Positions 1-12,255 of a DNA stretch of 64,000 bases are shown one piece after another. A program made the position numbers and the translations under genes. The notes under the pieces are model-generated. The model made no database searches and was not told the DNA's origin. It worked only from the letters and a program-made list of their open reading frames with translations. Numbering within the stretch: the stretch's first letter is position 1; every line of letters begins with the position of its first letter. The DNA is taken from NCBI GenBank assembly GCA_946122785.1, contig CAMGYJ010000002.1:40698495-40762494 (forward strand), in the 5' to 3' direction. The DNA comes from Linum tenue (taxonomy: Eukaryota; Streptophyta; Magnoliopsida; Malpighiales; Linaceae).

Positions 1-1732
1 AGGAGTATGTAATAGGCCCAGGAGATGACGATGACCTTGCTCATGATAATCAGGCACAGGACAAATTCAGGTTGTACGGCCCTGAACAAGGACTATCATG
101 GGTTGCCAAGCCAGCGACCGGACGACAGAGCTCCCTCGCCCTCCTTGCCTCTCGCCAGGGTAGCATGGTGAACCAGAATGTGCCTCTCATGGACCCTCTC
201 GTGACCCTTTTCGGTAGTGTCCACGAAAAGTTCCCCGAATCAGGAGGAAGCATGAGGAGCATGATCTTCCCAAACTTCGGTAGCATGTTTAGCACTGCAG
301 ATCCCCACCCTAAGCATGACCATTGGGATGATGAAGAGAGCCTGCATGGAGAAGGTGAGGACTACAGGTCAGAGGCTGGAGGTGGTGGAGGGGCAGATTC
401 TGAAGATGAATTGCACAGTCCATTGATCTCCCGTCAGCCCACCAATGTCGAGAAAGACAGCAACTTGGGGGGCGTGAGACGCCACAGCAGCCTCTTCCAA
501 GGACAAGGGGAAACGGTGGGCAGCACTGGGATTGGAGGTGGGTGGCAGCTGGCGTGGCAGTGGTCCGGGAAAGAAGGCGAGGGTGGTGGTAGGAAGAAAG
601 AAGGGTTTAAAAGAGTGTACCTGCATCAAGAAGGTGGTGCTCCTGGATCTCGACGTGGGTCACTTTTATCAATCCATGGCAGTGAACCAGTTGGTGATTA
701 TATTCAGGCAGCCGCTTTAGTAAGCCAGCCAGCTCTTTACTCAAAAGAGCTCATGGACCAGCAGCATCCGGTTGGTCCGGCCATGGTTCACCCTTCTGAG
801 ACTGCTGGTAAAGGCCCGGTTTGGGCTGCTTTGCTCGACCCTGGGGTCAAGAGTGCACTGTTAGTGGGCATGGGGATTCAGATCCTTCAGCAGGTGCTGA
901 TTGATGTGTTTAATCTCCTTTTTTATCTATGGTTATTTCCTTGGCTGAATTTTGCTTTGGTGTTCTTTGGTTGCAGTTTTCTGGTATAAATGGAGTTCTT
1001 TACTATACCCCGCAAATCCTTGAAGAAGCAGGAGTAGAAGTTCTTCTTTCAAACTTGGGAATCAGTTCAGAATCTGCTTCTTTCCTCATTAGCGCCTTCA
1101 CAACGCTGCTGATGCTTCCATGCATCGCGATCGCCATGCGGCTGATGGATATCTCAGGCAGAAGGTATCAGGATAATGTCACCTTTTTTTCTTCTTATAG
1201 TATAAATGGTCACTAAACTTTGGGGCCGCTAACAAATCAATCAGTCCCTAAAATTTGATCACGGAACTCTTCACTTCATGTTCGCAGAACGCTGCTCCTC
1301 GCCACTATCCCAGTGCTCATAGTCTCCCTCATCATCCTAGTCATCAGCGAGCTCATCAACCTGTCCTCCGTAATCCACGCAGTCATCTCGACAACCTGTG
1401 TCATAGTTTACTTCTGCTGCTTTGTGGCAGCCTATGGGCCCATACCAAACATCCTCTGTGCCGAGATCTTCCCCACCAGGGTACGGGGCCTATGCATCGC
1501 AATATGCGCACTGGTTTTCTGGGTTGGTGACATCATCGTGACATACACACTGCCAGTGATGCTGAGCTCAATCGGTCTGGGTGGTGCATTTGGGATCTAC
1601 GCAGTTGTTTGCGCAGTTTCTTGGGTTTTCGTGTTCTTGAAGGTGCCAGAGACCAAGGGCATGCCGTTAGAGGTCATTACCGAGTTCTTTGCAGTTGGAG
1701 CTAGACAAGCTGCTGCGGCCAAGAACGAGTGA
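1..1732 (+). CDS. TST: Tonoplast sugar transporter (TST/TMT family), 3' part
   Basis: Proton-coupled sugar carrier that loads glucose, fructose or sucrose into the vacuole. The frame is open from base 3, so the gene starts upstream of the window. Three exons are visible: up to 893, 977-1164 and 1288-1732; both introns are GT..AG and keep the frame (about 507 residues seen; family members are about 740). The first exon encodes the long acidic, Ser-rich cytosolic loop typical of TST proteins (motifs FGSMFSTADP, SPLISRQ, GSRRGSLLSIHG). The later exons encode the second six-helix half of the sugar-porter fold: GIQILQQ-FSGINGVLYYTP, RLMDISGRR, GPIPNILCAEIFPTRVRG and PETKGMPLEVI, ending in a TGA. 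No breaks are seen in this part. Family assignment is firm; the paralogue (TST1 or TST2) is less certain, with gene order favouring TST1. Confidence 0.95.
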
Positions 1733-2133
1733 TGAAGATTTTAGTAATGTTGTAACTAAAGTGATAGAAAGATAGGTTCTTTTTTCGCTGATTCTTAATA
1801 AGGCAAGAGCCATGTAGTTAGTAGTATAGGTGAAAGTTCATAGAGTCTGAGTACTCGATTGAGGTGATGCTGTATCATTGACAGAGAGCCTTTGTTGGTT
1901 CCACGGTGGTGAAAGGTCACTCTCCCCGCAATTTCAATTGCAACAGTGAGAACGAATCTCTGAATTTTCATATATACATTTCCATACAACTGAGCTAGTG
2001 AAGCTACAATCCCATACAAAAGTGAGCTACAGCAATTGAAAGGACAGCTACACGGCTTCACATAGCGAAGGACCACAGTGGATTGCAAAGAAACAAAACG
2101 GATAGCGCATAATTGGTAAATGGCAAAAGCTAC
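1733..2133. other. Convergent 3' intergenic region between TST and MCD1
   Basis: About 400 bp separates two genes that point at each other. It should hold both 3' UTRs and polyadenylation sites. I see no coding potential or repeat in it. Confidence 0.6.
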
Positions 2134-3501
2134 TCATAGTTTCTGCGGTTCATCAGAGGGTGAAGTGCTGTTGAAGGAACTCGACGAGCTGTTAGAGCTG
2201 GAGGGACTCGAGTTGCCTTCTTGATTACCCGAGGGATTTTGATCAACGGCTTCATTAGACTTGGGATGTAACTTCAATGATCTGTCGTACTCTTTAGCAT
2301 TGCCACTATCGATGAAGAACTTATTGAGCTTTTGATCCTGCAGAAGGAAAACCACTCTAGAGTTTATTGAAGACTCAAAGCTCGACAAATGCCTTTAGTC
2401 ATCCATAAATAACCCACTTTTACCTGTTGCAATGCTCCTAGTTTCCGCTGCAATGCTTCATGCTCGGCCTTAATACGAAACGGAACACCATGCTTTTGAT
2501 ACACGTTAGTTTGAGCCATGCTTTCATCAATATCACTTGCAGTAGTCGCAAAAGGATGATTCGCAGGGATCCATCTAACTGAATCGGGATCAACATCAGG
2601 TGGTATCGAATCGCCTTCCTTGAGGAACATCGTCGGCCTCTTCCACTCATAAGCTCTCGACCTCCTCCTCTGATGGATAGCTTGCTCTTCTGGGGTGAGT
2701 GTAACTGGGGACAACTTATAAACCTTGCCACACATTTCCACCGTGGAGTTGCTCTTGCCGAGTTTCACATAAGGGTTGTTGAACGGGTCCTCATATTTCA
2801 GACTGGAGATGCCTTGTGCTGCAAATGGTACAAAAAAGAGTCTACGTTCAGCTTACGAAATTGGAGGAGGATTCGAAGTTAAGAGTCAGCATCAGTGGGG
2901 AGAAAAGGGTCTGGAACCATACATGCCTCTTCTATCAGACCTCAGCTGGCCACGTCTAACAAGATCAGCCACAGTTCCTGGACGATTGTGCTTCGATTTT
3001 CGAGTAACCCCAATGTGGACTCTCACAGCAACGAACAATAAGAATGCAGTTGCAGTGGATAACCAGATTACGTTGCTATGACTTCCAGCATATATTTTCA
3101 TCTGAGACAACCCACGAAGGCAATTGTTACTTGTTAGGAAAGTTACGAAACAAGAATTCTTGCGTTGTGATGATATCAGAAATGTTTACCGAAGAGACGA
3201 ACGGCGAAAGAGGGGAGATTGCCGCCTGCAATTTGGCGACGAAGACGAGGGGTTTGGAATCCGGGGAATCATTGGCGCTCTCGCTAGTAACAAGAACCTT
3301 CTCGTCCTGAGAATCAGGCGGAGAATCATTAGCGCTATCGCTAGTAACAACAATGTTCTCGTCCGGAGAATCAGTTGCTGCTCCTTCCGTCGAGCTACCC
3401 GAATCGCTAACTGCTCTCACTAAGCGGCGTCTAATCATCAGGGAACCAGATTTTGGAGGATTGCGCCTCGACGGACATTGGAACATCACGAATTCGGTCA
3501 T
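2134..3501 (-). CDS. MCD1: MCD1-like plastid division-site protein
   Basis: Protein of the inner plastid envelope that works with ARC6 and the Min system to place the FtsZ division ring (family knowledge). Four exons can be built: 3501-3190, 3101-2923, 2802-2424 and 2337-2134. All junctions are GT..AG and keep the frame, giving 357 residues, close to the ~349 of Arabidopsis MCD1. The first exon is a Ser/Asp-rich N-terminus that may include the transit peptide. The second has one membrane segment (WLSTATAFLLFVAVRV) followed by VADLVRRGQLRSDRRG. The third carries the conserved core EDPFNNPYVKLGKSNSTVEM, RRSRAYEWKRPTMFLKEGDS and WIPANHPFATT, and the heptad-like stretch EHEALQRKLGALQ. The C-terminus is Ser/Asn-rich. 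The ATG at 3501 is the first in frame; a longer N-terminus cannot be excluded. Confidence 0.88.
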
Positions 3502-3931
3502 GAGCTGCGTAGTGTTTAGAGATACACGGTGCTTTGGGAATGGCGGAGATGGCTACAGATGAAAGAATGCAATTGAGAACAATAGAAAAGGAAGAGAATC
3601 AAAAGCGAAAGGGGATAGTTGCAGTAAGTGTACCTGAATCGAGAACGAAGGCAAATGGAGAGCCGCCATTTCCATGCTGGGACTGAGACTGAAGAAGAGA
3701 AGAGCGCCGATTTGGGGAATACGATAATCATTCACTCTTTCAGCGAATTCAGAGCTCTACCAAAGACGAAAATGGGGGATTAGGGTTTAGGAAAAGGATT
3801 ACCGTCAGGGAGGATGAGGATTGAGGAGGAATGACGAATTCAGCTGCTTGCAGCTTCTCGTTCCTTTCAGAGCCGTTTCTCCTCTAAAACTAGTTAGTTA
3901 TTCCTTTACAGAAGAAAATATAACAACAAGT
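3502..3931. other. MCD1 5' region and spacer to tRNA gene
   Basis: About 430 bp upstream of MCD1 on the minus strand. Expected to contain its 5' UTR and promoter. No other gene seen. The last bases before the tRNA contain CAA repeats (AACAACAAG), the usual plant Pol III start context. Confidence 0.5.
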
Positions 3932-4003
3932 GGATCCGTGGCGCAATGGTAGCGCGTCTGACTCCAGATCAGAAGGTTGCGTGTTCGATTCACGTCGGGT
4001 TCA
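3932..4003 (+). tRNA. tRNA-Trp (anticodon CCA)
   Basis: A 72-nt cloverleaf without intron or encoded CCA tail. The acceptor stem GGATCCG pairs with CGGGTTC (with G-U pairs), followed by discriminator A. The D-arm box A is TGGCGCAATGG. The anticodon stem-loop CTGACTCCAGATCAG presents CCA, and box B is GGTTCGATTC-like (GTGTTCGATTCAC). It looks like a normal nuclear cytosolic tRNA-Trp and no damage is visible. Confidence 0.97.
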
Positions 4004-4025
4004 ATTCCCCTTGAATATCCACTTC

Positions 4026-4031
4026 TTTTTT
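4026..4031 (+). terminator. Pol III T-run terminator after tRNA-Trp
   Basis: Six T residues 22 nt after the tRNA end; the nearest run able to stop RNA polymerase III. Confidence 0.7.
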
Positions 4032-4920
4032 CCCCCTATTTTTCCCGACTGATAGTGATTGGGCTGGGCTTTTGTTTTTCAGAGCCGAACCGCTGGGCCA
4101 GAAGATGAGACGCCCATTGACTATTGGGAATATGTATGTATTTATTTAGCTTATTTTTATGCAGAAGTATTTATTTAGCTTATCAGTGATATAATGGTTA
4201 TATTATTATAATTAAAAAGGGGATTTGGGAAAATTGATACTCACTTGCTAAAGGCCATTTTGGACAGCCTCAGGTGGTAATTTATTTAATGTTAATTGGA
4301 CGGCTCCCAAGGAAATGGAATAAAGAGGGGGGCTCCAAATTATGATTAATTATAGGCTAGCAAACATATGCTATTCCCTGCACCAACACTATCTTTTGTT
4401 AATGTTAGGTCAAGACAAGAAGAAGAGAAGAAAGGGACGATTAATAAAAAAAAGATGTAAAATGATGGTTGAGTAGCAGTTGGGAAGAAGATTGGAGAAG
4501 GAAGGAATGGGAGGTTTGTACTCTTTTGAGCTATTTTGTCGGGCTTGTTTTTCTATAATTAGTTATTGAAGTGACCAGTGAGAATTCCTTGACCTTACTA
4601 ATGGAAAGATGATTATTTAGCAACGAATAGGGAATCATTTTAATGGTTTTTGATTGATTTATAAAATGTATCACTACGTGCCATTCAATTCGATCTTGGG
4701 GATAATCTCGGTTTATAAATTGCAACACAATACAATGGAATAAGTTCTATAATTTGTTGACCCAAACTTTGTGGACTAAGTGAAGTGGTTGGTTGCTCTT
4801 TTTTTCTTTTGTTTTTAAGTTAGTGGGAGAGTTCGATTTCGTGGCAATTAAATTGTGTTATTGTGTATGATCTTTGATATGACAAAGTTGCATTTTTCAT
4901 AAATCAATTCGTCTTTTATA
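4032..4920. other. AT-rich intergenic DNA
   Basis: About 890 bp with no convincing gene, long repeat or structural RNA. Confidence 0.5.
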
Positions 4921-4970
4921 GTTTTTTTTTACAAAAGATAATCATATATTGATCAGAACAAAATAGATAG

Positions 4971-7900
4971 TTACATCCTGGAATTCAGCCAGGCCTGAAA
5001 ATCAAAGGAACGACTCCTAGCCGGGTACATAGAGAGGGCTTTGCGAGCCACCAAATGGGCTACCCTATTACAACGCCGACCTACAAATCGAACACGAAAC
5101 CTAGAATAGATGTTTAAATAATGCAGAAGTTCCTCCAGAACAGCACCAACCCGGTTATCCCCAGCATCTCTCTGATTGATTTTATCAATAAGCACCTTCG
5201 CATCACCTTCAAACCTCACAACCGAGAGTCCAACCTCCACGCACCACAACACTGCCTCCCGGAGGACAAGCAGTTCAACCACCATAGGGTCATCCATATA
5301 CGGAAGTTGAATCCCTTTAACCAGCCAAACCTCTCGCAAGGGAGTCAGAAGAACCAACCCACCAGCCGAGTGCGACCCTTTCCTCACCGCGCCATCCCAC
5401 ATACACACAACAGCATTCTCCCCAGCAAGACCAATATTCGTATTCCCAGACAGACCCTCCATAGGGGCAATGGTCATGGAGACCCTATACATAGGCATGC
5501 GGACCCACTCCTCATACTGTTGGTGGAACTGACGCATCAGAGCAGGAAACCCGAATTGCTTTCCTTCAAAAACAACCCAGTTTCGAGATCGCCAAATACG
5601 CCACAGGACAGCCACCACAGGCATCAGCAAAGAAGGCTGGCGAATCAGGGCCAAAAGACGTTTAAGGAACATGGGGAAGGTATGCCGAGGGAGCCCCTCT
5701 CCTAGATACCCCAAGCCTGAGTAATCCCAAACGGCACGAGCCACGGGGCATTCCAAGAACAAATGCTCCATTGTTTCCGCACTAGCCCAACAAACAGGAC
5801 AACGGGGGTGTACCGGGACACGCTTGTCGATAAGGGCCTCCGTGGTTGGCAAGATACGATTGAGGATCTGCCAGAGAAAAACTTTGAGTTTCGGCGGGAT
5901 GTTTGCATCCCATACCCGAACCCAGTCCTCTTTATCCATCCAACCGACCGTATTCCTCCAACCTCCCCTTCTCTTATCAATGTCAACCGCTAAATGGTAT
6001 GCGGACTTAACGGTGAAAACCCCATCCGCCGTACCATGCCAGATCAACTTGTCCGAAAGATTCTGCCTCGGAAGGGGGATAGCTTTAATGGCCTTACAGG
6101 TAGGAGGATCAAACCATTGACCTAGCTTTTGCTCATCCCATCACCCAACTTCTGGGCCCATAACCTCTGCAACAGTAGGCTCCCCCCCTTCTGGCAAGAT
6201 CCGAGGATTATAACAAGGGGGATCCATCTGGAGCTTAGGGATCCATCTAGAACCAAGCAAAGACGCAGATTGCCCATTACCAATTTGCCATCTTAGCCCC
6301 TGAACCAGCAACTCCCTACCAAAGAGAATACTTTGCCATCCCCACGAAGGGCGAGACCTGGGTGAGGCATCAAGAAAAGACCCCGTGGGGAAGTACTTGC
6401 CTTTATAAACCTGCGCCAACAAGGACTGAGGTTCCATCAGGATACACCACCCAATTGTTGCCAGCAAGGCCTGATTAAATTGCTCGAACCGACGGAATCC
6501 CAACCCCCCTTCATGCTTGCTACGGCACAGATTTCGCCAAGAGACCCACCGGAGCCGACAATGATCATCAGCATCACCCCACCAAAACCGGGCCACATGC
6601 CTATCCAAGAGGCGACACAAAGAAAGAGGCAGCTTAAAACAGGACATAACATGTAATGTTAATGCCAAAGCAACCGACTTAATTAAAGTCTCTTTAGCAG
6701 CCCAAGACAAAGTCCTCCGCTTCCAACCCTGGAGGCGCTCAAGCAGGTTCTCCTCCAAATACCGAAAAGTAGCCATCTTGGACCGCGCAATAAGCGTTGG
6801 CAGACCCAAGTACTTATCATGGACCCCTACCGCACCAACCCCCAAAATTGCGGCCAAAAATTCCTGATCTGCCCGGATAATATTCTTACTAAAACACACC
6901 GCCGACTTGGCCAAATTCACCCGTTGGCCGCTCAACTCCTCGTATTCATTTAGGACCTCAATAAGATTTTCACACTCCCGGAGAGTTCCTCGCAGAAATA
7001 AATACGAGTCATCAGCAAAGAACAAATGCGAGATCCGCGGCGCACGAGGGGCCACTTTGACCCCCTCCAGCCTTTTGTCCAAGATAGCCTTATGAAGGAG
7101 CGCTGCAAAGCCCTCAGTGCAAAGCACGAACAGAAGCGGGGATAGAGGATCCCCTTGCCTTAACCCCCGGGAAGGAGTGAAATACCCTGCAGGAGTCCCA
7201 TTCATAAGAACTGAAAAAGAGGAGGACCTGAGACATTCATGAACCCACCCTCGCCAGGTAGAGTTAAAACCCATCTTTTCCAAAACCGCAAGGAGAAAGG
7301 GCCATTCGACTCTATCATAGGCCTTTTCCATGTCAACCTTTAGAGCCATGTACCCTTTCTTACCTCGTGTCTTGATTTTAAGATAATGCATTAACTAATG
7401 TCCCAGAAGTATATTCTCAATAATTTTGACGTTCACGGATGAACGCATTTTGACCCTCTGAGACAATTTTCGGCAAGAGGCAGGCAAGACGTTCCGCCAT
7501 AATCTTCGTAATGACCTTATAAACAAACTGGCATAAACTAATCGGGCGCAGCTGGCGCATGGATTCAACATTGTCGACCTTGGGAATCAGTGTAACCATG
7601 TATGATTAAAACTCCGGAGCATCCGACTCGTCTCAAAGAAGGAACACACCGCCGAAGTGACCGACTCACCCACGATATCCCAAAAAGCCTTAAAAAAATT
7701 TCCAGTGAATCCATCCGACCTTGGCGCTTGCTTTGACCCCATAACAAAAACCGTTTTACGCACCTCGAAAGGGAGAACTTCAGCCGTAAGACTGGCATTC
7801 ATCTCTGGGGTAACACCACGAGCTATAGGCAGGGAAGCCACTCGCTCTGCCATATTACCCACCTGATTTTCTGTTGTAAAAAGGTTTTGATAGAAGGAAG

Positions 7901-9081
7901 TCGCAATGCCAGCTTTCCCAATTTCATCCGTTATCCAGTCATCATTCTCATCACGGAGGCCAGCCACAAAGTTCCTTTTACGCCGAGCCCGGGTCACCGT
8001 ATGAAAGTAGGACGTATTTTTATCCCCTTTCTTCAACCAGTGAACCCTGGACTTCTGCTGCCAGTAAACTTCCTCCGCCTCCCATTGTCGATTAAGCTCC
8101 GTCTCCAAACTCCCGGATCACATCCCAGTCAATAGGATGGATCAACTTGACCCGCTCGATTTCACTCTGAAGGGTACGAATATTCCGCAGGGAATTAGTA
8201 GTGCCTGCTCTACTCCAGTCGTACAGGAGATGACGGAGTTTTTTGAGACGCTCCCAGAGGCAGAACATAGGGGTGCCCTGAATCTCCTCTTTCCAAACAT
8301 AGCTAACCATGGCCCGAACTTCAGGATTATCTGCCCAGCGGGTATCAAAGCGGAAGAGAGGGCGGCTATTAGGACTATAAGGTTTATCGGATAAGAGGAG
8401 AACTCTATGATCAGAGCCTTGATCCGTGAAATGCTTGACCAAGGTTTCAGGAAACCGATCAACCCAGTGCTGGGAGCAAAGGGCTCTATCCAACCGTTCA
8501 CGAATACAGGCACTTCCCATTCTCTTATTTGTCCAAGTGAACAGGTCCCCTTGGAACCCCGGGTCATGGAGCCCCAAATTGTGGATAAAATCGCGCAAGC
8601 TCGCAGAATTATTAGCATTCCAGGGACTACCCCCATCTTTTTCACTCGCATTAAGGACCGAGTTAAAATCACCTATAATCACATAGGGGAGGTGAAACGC
8701 AGAACAAATCTCTTGGAGATTGGCCAATTGAGCAGTTCGAATTGAAGCAGAACAGCTAATATAAACACAAACCACAATATAAGAAAACTCAACTTCATTA
8801 ATTTGGGAGCAAATACAGAAGCTGGACGAATAAAAAACCGAAATATCAACTTTCGGAGACCACGCTAGCACTAAGCCACCCGACCCTTCAATAGCATCAA
8901 TAAAACAACAACGAGAAATATCAAAGCCTAAGCCCCGCATACGACGGGAGACGACACGCCGGCTCGATCGCGTTTCAGAAAAAAACACGAGATCCGGTTT
9001 ATTCGAAAAGACCATGCCAACTGCCGATTGGAATGTGAGGGATGGTCCAATGCCTCTCACATTCCAGGCCAAAAGCTTCAT
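4971..9081 (-). pseudogene. LINE ORF2: endonuclease, reverse transcriptase, RNase H
   Basis: Enzyme for target-primed reverse transcription. The ATG at 9081 opens an APE-type endonuclease (MKLLAWNVRGIG, VIGDFNSVLN, TDQGSDHRVLLL) to about 8100. RT follows from about 8100 to 6141: PISLCQFVYKVITKI, ALKVDMEKAYDRVEW, GLRQGDPLSPLLFVL and SHLFFADDS (catalytic FADD). Then zf-RVT (WDANIPPKLKVFLWQILN, CPVCWASAETMEHLFLECP) and RNase H (MWDGAVRKGSHSAGG, EGDAKVL, NRVAHLVARKAL) end at 4971. Frames change near 8100 and near 7590; around 7400 there is a further frame change plus an in-frame TAG; a stop lies near 6141. The catalytic motifs survive although the frame does not. Confidence 0.9.
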
Positions 9082-11104
9082 TTATCTGGTTGGGGCCACT
9101 CCAGGCTGGCTTCCTCCACCTTATCAATGACATCAGCAACTTCCACAAATTGCTTTTTAGGCGTTGGTGGGGAGCCCACCTCCCCTTCAATGACTTCCAA
9201 GGGTCGCTTATGCAACCCAGAAGGCGGGTTGAGCAAGTTAGACCCATATTCATCAAGCATCCTCACACCCATCCCAGTGGGGCCATTGGTATCATTGTCA
9301 GCTCCAACTTCTTTGTCACCAGTCCAGGCTGCCTCCACCACCTCATCAGCAATCGTTAACCCTGCCTCAAACGCAGCCACCACTTGGTTAACTCGACCCT
9401 TAGCAGGCAGGCATGTTGTCTTCAGGGCCTCCAATGGGGATCGCTTTTTAATGACAAAGCTATGGGTGTCCTCACCAGAAATTGAATCATCCGAACCATC
9501 TCCCTCCATTTGACCCGCCACTCTGTCCACATCCGCGAGCTCGGGGCCAGCAAAACCAGGTCCATTATTTTCCAAAATATTAGTGGCGTGGGCCGATGCC
9601 TTTCCCACCTCCTGCAGTACCAGCTTCGCAGTTTGGGCTTTCCCCACGCTGCGAGCCTTAGCCTGTCTCATCTTCCGAGGCCCACTCGAGGGCGAGTGCT
9701 GAGAGATGCCCCGACCGCCAACTGCCCTAGGTTGGACAGGGGCCAAGCCTTCCGGTCGGTTTTTGCACGCCGGAGCCTCCTCCTCACCGGCTTCTCCACT
9801 TCTGCATCCCGATGGATAGCGCCAGCCTCCACCGCACTTGAGGATCCCAATTGCTGGGTACTATGCACCATCTCCTGACCAACCATAGGCTTCACGTCCT
9901 CCATGTCGTCGTCCGAATCCTTCTCAAGGAGAAGGCGACGTCGCCGAGAATGCTCCTGTATCATGGTTGGCGTATCCCCACTCGAAGGCGGATCCGAGGT
10001 CAGGCGAGTGGAGGATCGAGGCCGAGGAAGGGCCGTAGCATTGCCTGGGGAATCAAGAGCAGCCCCAGTCATCCTCTTACCGGATTTCTTCGGCCGGTCA
10101 TTTCCCAGGCGGACTTTGGGGGGGCGAGTCAGAACAAAGCCCCGCGGGCTACCTCTCGCCTTAGGTGACATCCTCCCCGAGCCCTGCGCCTGCTGCAAAG
10201 CCGGTTCATCACGCACCGCCAAATCCTTCATAGTCTTCGATTGAGCAGAGATCTTCATTCTTGTCGAGGACTGAGGGTGGCCTCTAACCCCCCTAGATGG
10301 TTCATCTTTAGCCGCCGCCGTAGGATTTCGTTGCTGGCGATTGATCCAAACTGACCGCCTCGACACTCCCAAGACAGGAGCCTCACCATCTTCCTCATAG
10401 ATTTTCCTTCTCAACTTCTTAGTCGACATGAAGGGGCCGAATCGCTCTTTGCCCTGAGGTGGATCAAAGGCATAGTCACGGCGAGCATGGCCAACTCGCC
10501 CACAGTGGAAGCAAAACGTCGGTAGGAATTCATATTTGAGGCCAACCCAAAAGTTATCGACCTCCTCACTAGCTGCCAAGAGTTGTGATCGAAGAGGTTT
10601 GGAGAAGTTAATAATCGTGTTCACTTTGATAAATCGCTCCCCGATTTCCTTGCAAGCGAAGAGACCGGCATCCAAAACTTGACCGATCGCTGCAGACACC
10701 ATTTTCTGCCCAAAAAGCTTGGTGCAGCAGTCTTCATTGATTCCCCATAATTGGATTCGGAATGGGGCCTTCGCCATCTCGTCAAAGGTCCCTTTTTGAA
10801 TCACCAGAGACCAGGGGCGAAGGATAAGCAACCGATCCTTAATGATCCAAGGATTCCGGTAAAGAGCCCATTTCTTAGCCTCTTCATTAGGCAGCACGAT
10901 CTCGAAGAGGCCATGCTTTGCGCGCATGACCCTAAGCTGACCACGGATTTTCCAGGCATCCAGCAGTTCCTCTCTCAATTCCGCCGTGGTAACTTGGTCA
11001 TTAGTGAATAGGCGACCCAGGAGGGACCGAGAGGCTCTGAACCGGGTCGATTGCACCTCCTCTAGGGAGAACTGGACAATCTGATCTTCTGTTACGTGCG
11101 ACAT
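9078..11104 (-). pseudogene. LINE ORF1: DUF4283 and zinc-knuckle RNA-binding protein
   Basis: Nucleic-acid chaperone-type ORF1 of plant L1 elements. From the ATG at 11104: MSHVTEDQIVQFSLEEV begins a DUF4283 domain (LLGRLFTNDQV, MRAKHGLFEIVLPNEEAKKW, PWIIKDRLLILRPW). Next comes the knuckle CFHCGRVGHARRDY, then a basic Ser/Pro-rich tail. The frame from the N-terminus stops at 9668. The natural C-terminus continues in another frame between about 9746 and 9078, so one frameshift lies near 9740. The last metal-binding residue of the knuckle (CX2CX4HX4C) is Tyr in place of Cys. The frame is also open upstream of 11104 to 11281 but lacks a strong domain there. The stop codon overlaps the ATG of ORF2. 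Confidence 0.85.
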
Positions 11105-11537
11105 CGTGCTCAAGTCCTGGCAATAAGAAATATAAGTCGCATCAGAATCCGGTAATTCGCACCCTAACACCTCGTCCAACAACGGTTTGCAATTCCAGGA
11201 TGGCATGGGGCAGGGGTGTATAACAGGTGCGTTACGGGATGGACTAGCGAGACAATAATGAGGAGAAGATTGATGATGCAAGATATCCCAATTACCTGGG
11301 CAGCTCCGAAAGGGTGATAGTAGGGACTAGGGAGAGAGCGCCAGCAGCAACAGTTTCTCCTCGACGTCGAGATTTTTTGGTAGTTACTGTAAATCGCCCA
11401 GGGAAATAGGGTATAAATATAGGTAAGGGCCCTCTGTCACTGTATAAACTAGAACGCAGAGGCACGATTGATAGAGTTAGAGTCCTAGTAGGATTATTAT
11501 TCCCATTCGAAGGCAGATCAGCTTCCGATGTGTTCCG

Positions 11538-12239
11538 TTAGGCAGGGATACGCGTAGATCCCCTCAACCGTCCCGAGAAAACAGGGGAAAACAATCCCGG
11601 ATCGACCGCTAACTGTCTTCCCAAATCACCAGACTTGGGGGATAAGGTCCACGTGGACAAGACCGGTTTTTCAACGGCAGAGCCGCCGGCTGCACTCACC
11701 GGAGAATATCGTCGCTGACGATTGACCATCAACTTGCGAACAGCTGCCGCTTCCGCAACAAAATCTCGAGCCTCTTGGCCGAGCAGAGCTTCTATTCTGT
11801 CACTAAAACCACCAGATTCCTCAGTAATCCCATCATTCATGGATAACAGCGATTCATCGCCTACCAGATCCGATGTCGGGAGACAAAATCTCCATTCAAG
11901 CAATCGAACCAACCTGCGCTTTTTCACAGGGAAAGAGATGGAAGGATCATTTTCCAGTGATAGTTGTTTCATCTCTCGAGTCACTACTCGTTTTCGCTTT
12001 TTGAGTGCCCATTTAGGGTTACCACTCACTTGTTGGGGGCCTCGATTAAGTCTCGGGGATCTGAGTCTCCACCGTGGTCCGCTGGCCACCGCAAATCCAC
12101 GATCAGAACCGTGGAGCTGTTCATCCTCTACGACGCTCTGGTTTACTAGGCTGATCCGGACGACAGATGAAAGGATTTCCAGCATCCAATTACCAAGCCA
12201 ATCCGCCCAAGCGAGGAGAGAGGAGAGAGCTCCTCTCAT
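11538..12239 (-). CDS. Unidentified 233-residue open frame
   Basis: An ATG-started frame upstream of the LINE on the same strand. The protein is basic, with a Lys/Arg-rich centre (KKRKRVVTREMKQ, PVKKRRLVRLLEW) that looks like a nuclear-localisation signal, followed by an acidic stretch and a Ser-rich tail. I recognise no domain. It may be part of another retroelement ORF or a 5' extension of the LINE, since its tail (NRQRRYSPVSAAGG) faintly recalls NRQQRNPTAAAK in LINE ORF1. It could also be chance coding. Downstream on the minus strand (11400-11530) is non-coding sequence with a TATAAATATA stretch on the plus strand. Confidence 0.3.
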   Translation of the reverse strand: MRGALSSLLAWADWLGNWMLEILSSVVRISLVNQSVVEDEQLHGSDRGFAVASGPRWRLRSPRLNRGPQQVSGNPKWALKKRKRVVTREMKQLSLENDPSISFPVKKRRLVRLLEWRFCLPTSDLVGDESLLSMNDGITEESGGFSDRIEALLGQEARDFVAEAAAVRKLMVNRQRRYSPVSAAGGSAVEKPVLSTWTLSPKSGDLGRQLAVDPGLFSPVFSGRLRGSTRIPA

Positions 12240-12255
12240 ATATATTTTTTTTTGT

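Larger units (their letters stand above)
4921..11340 (-). mobile_element. L1-type plant LINE, nearly full length but decayed
   Basis: On the minus strand, in order: an ORF1 with DUF4283 and a zinc knuckle, an APE endonuclease, a reverse transcriptase with the FADD active site, a zf-RVT region and a C-terminal RNase H. A T-run at 4922-4931 reads as a short poly(A) tail on the minus strand, right after the RNase H stop, and marks the 3' end. The 5' end is not sharply defined. I place it near 11340, after the GC-rich leader upstream of ORF1. I could not find target-site duplications. ORF1 has a frameshift and ORF2 several frameshifts and stops, so the copy is inactive. Confidence 0.9.

Noticed and set aside
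5121..5705. 194-residue plus-strand frame
   Set aside because: Antisense to the LINE RNase H region, whose protein is recognisable.
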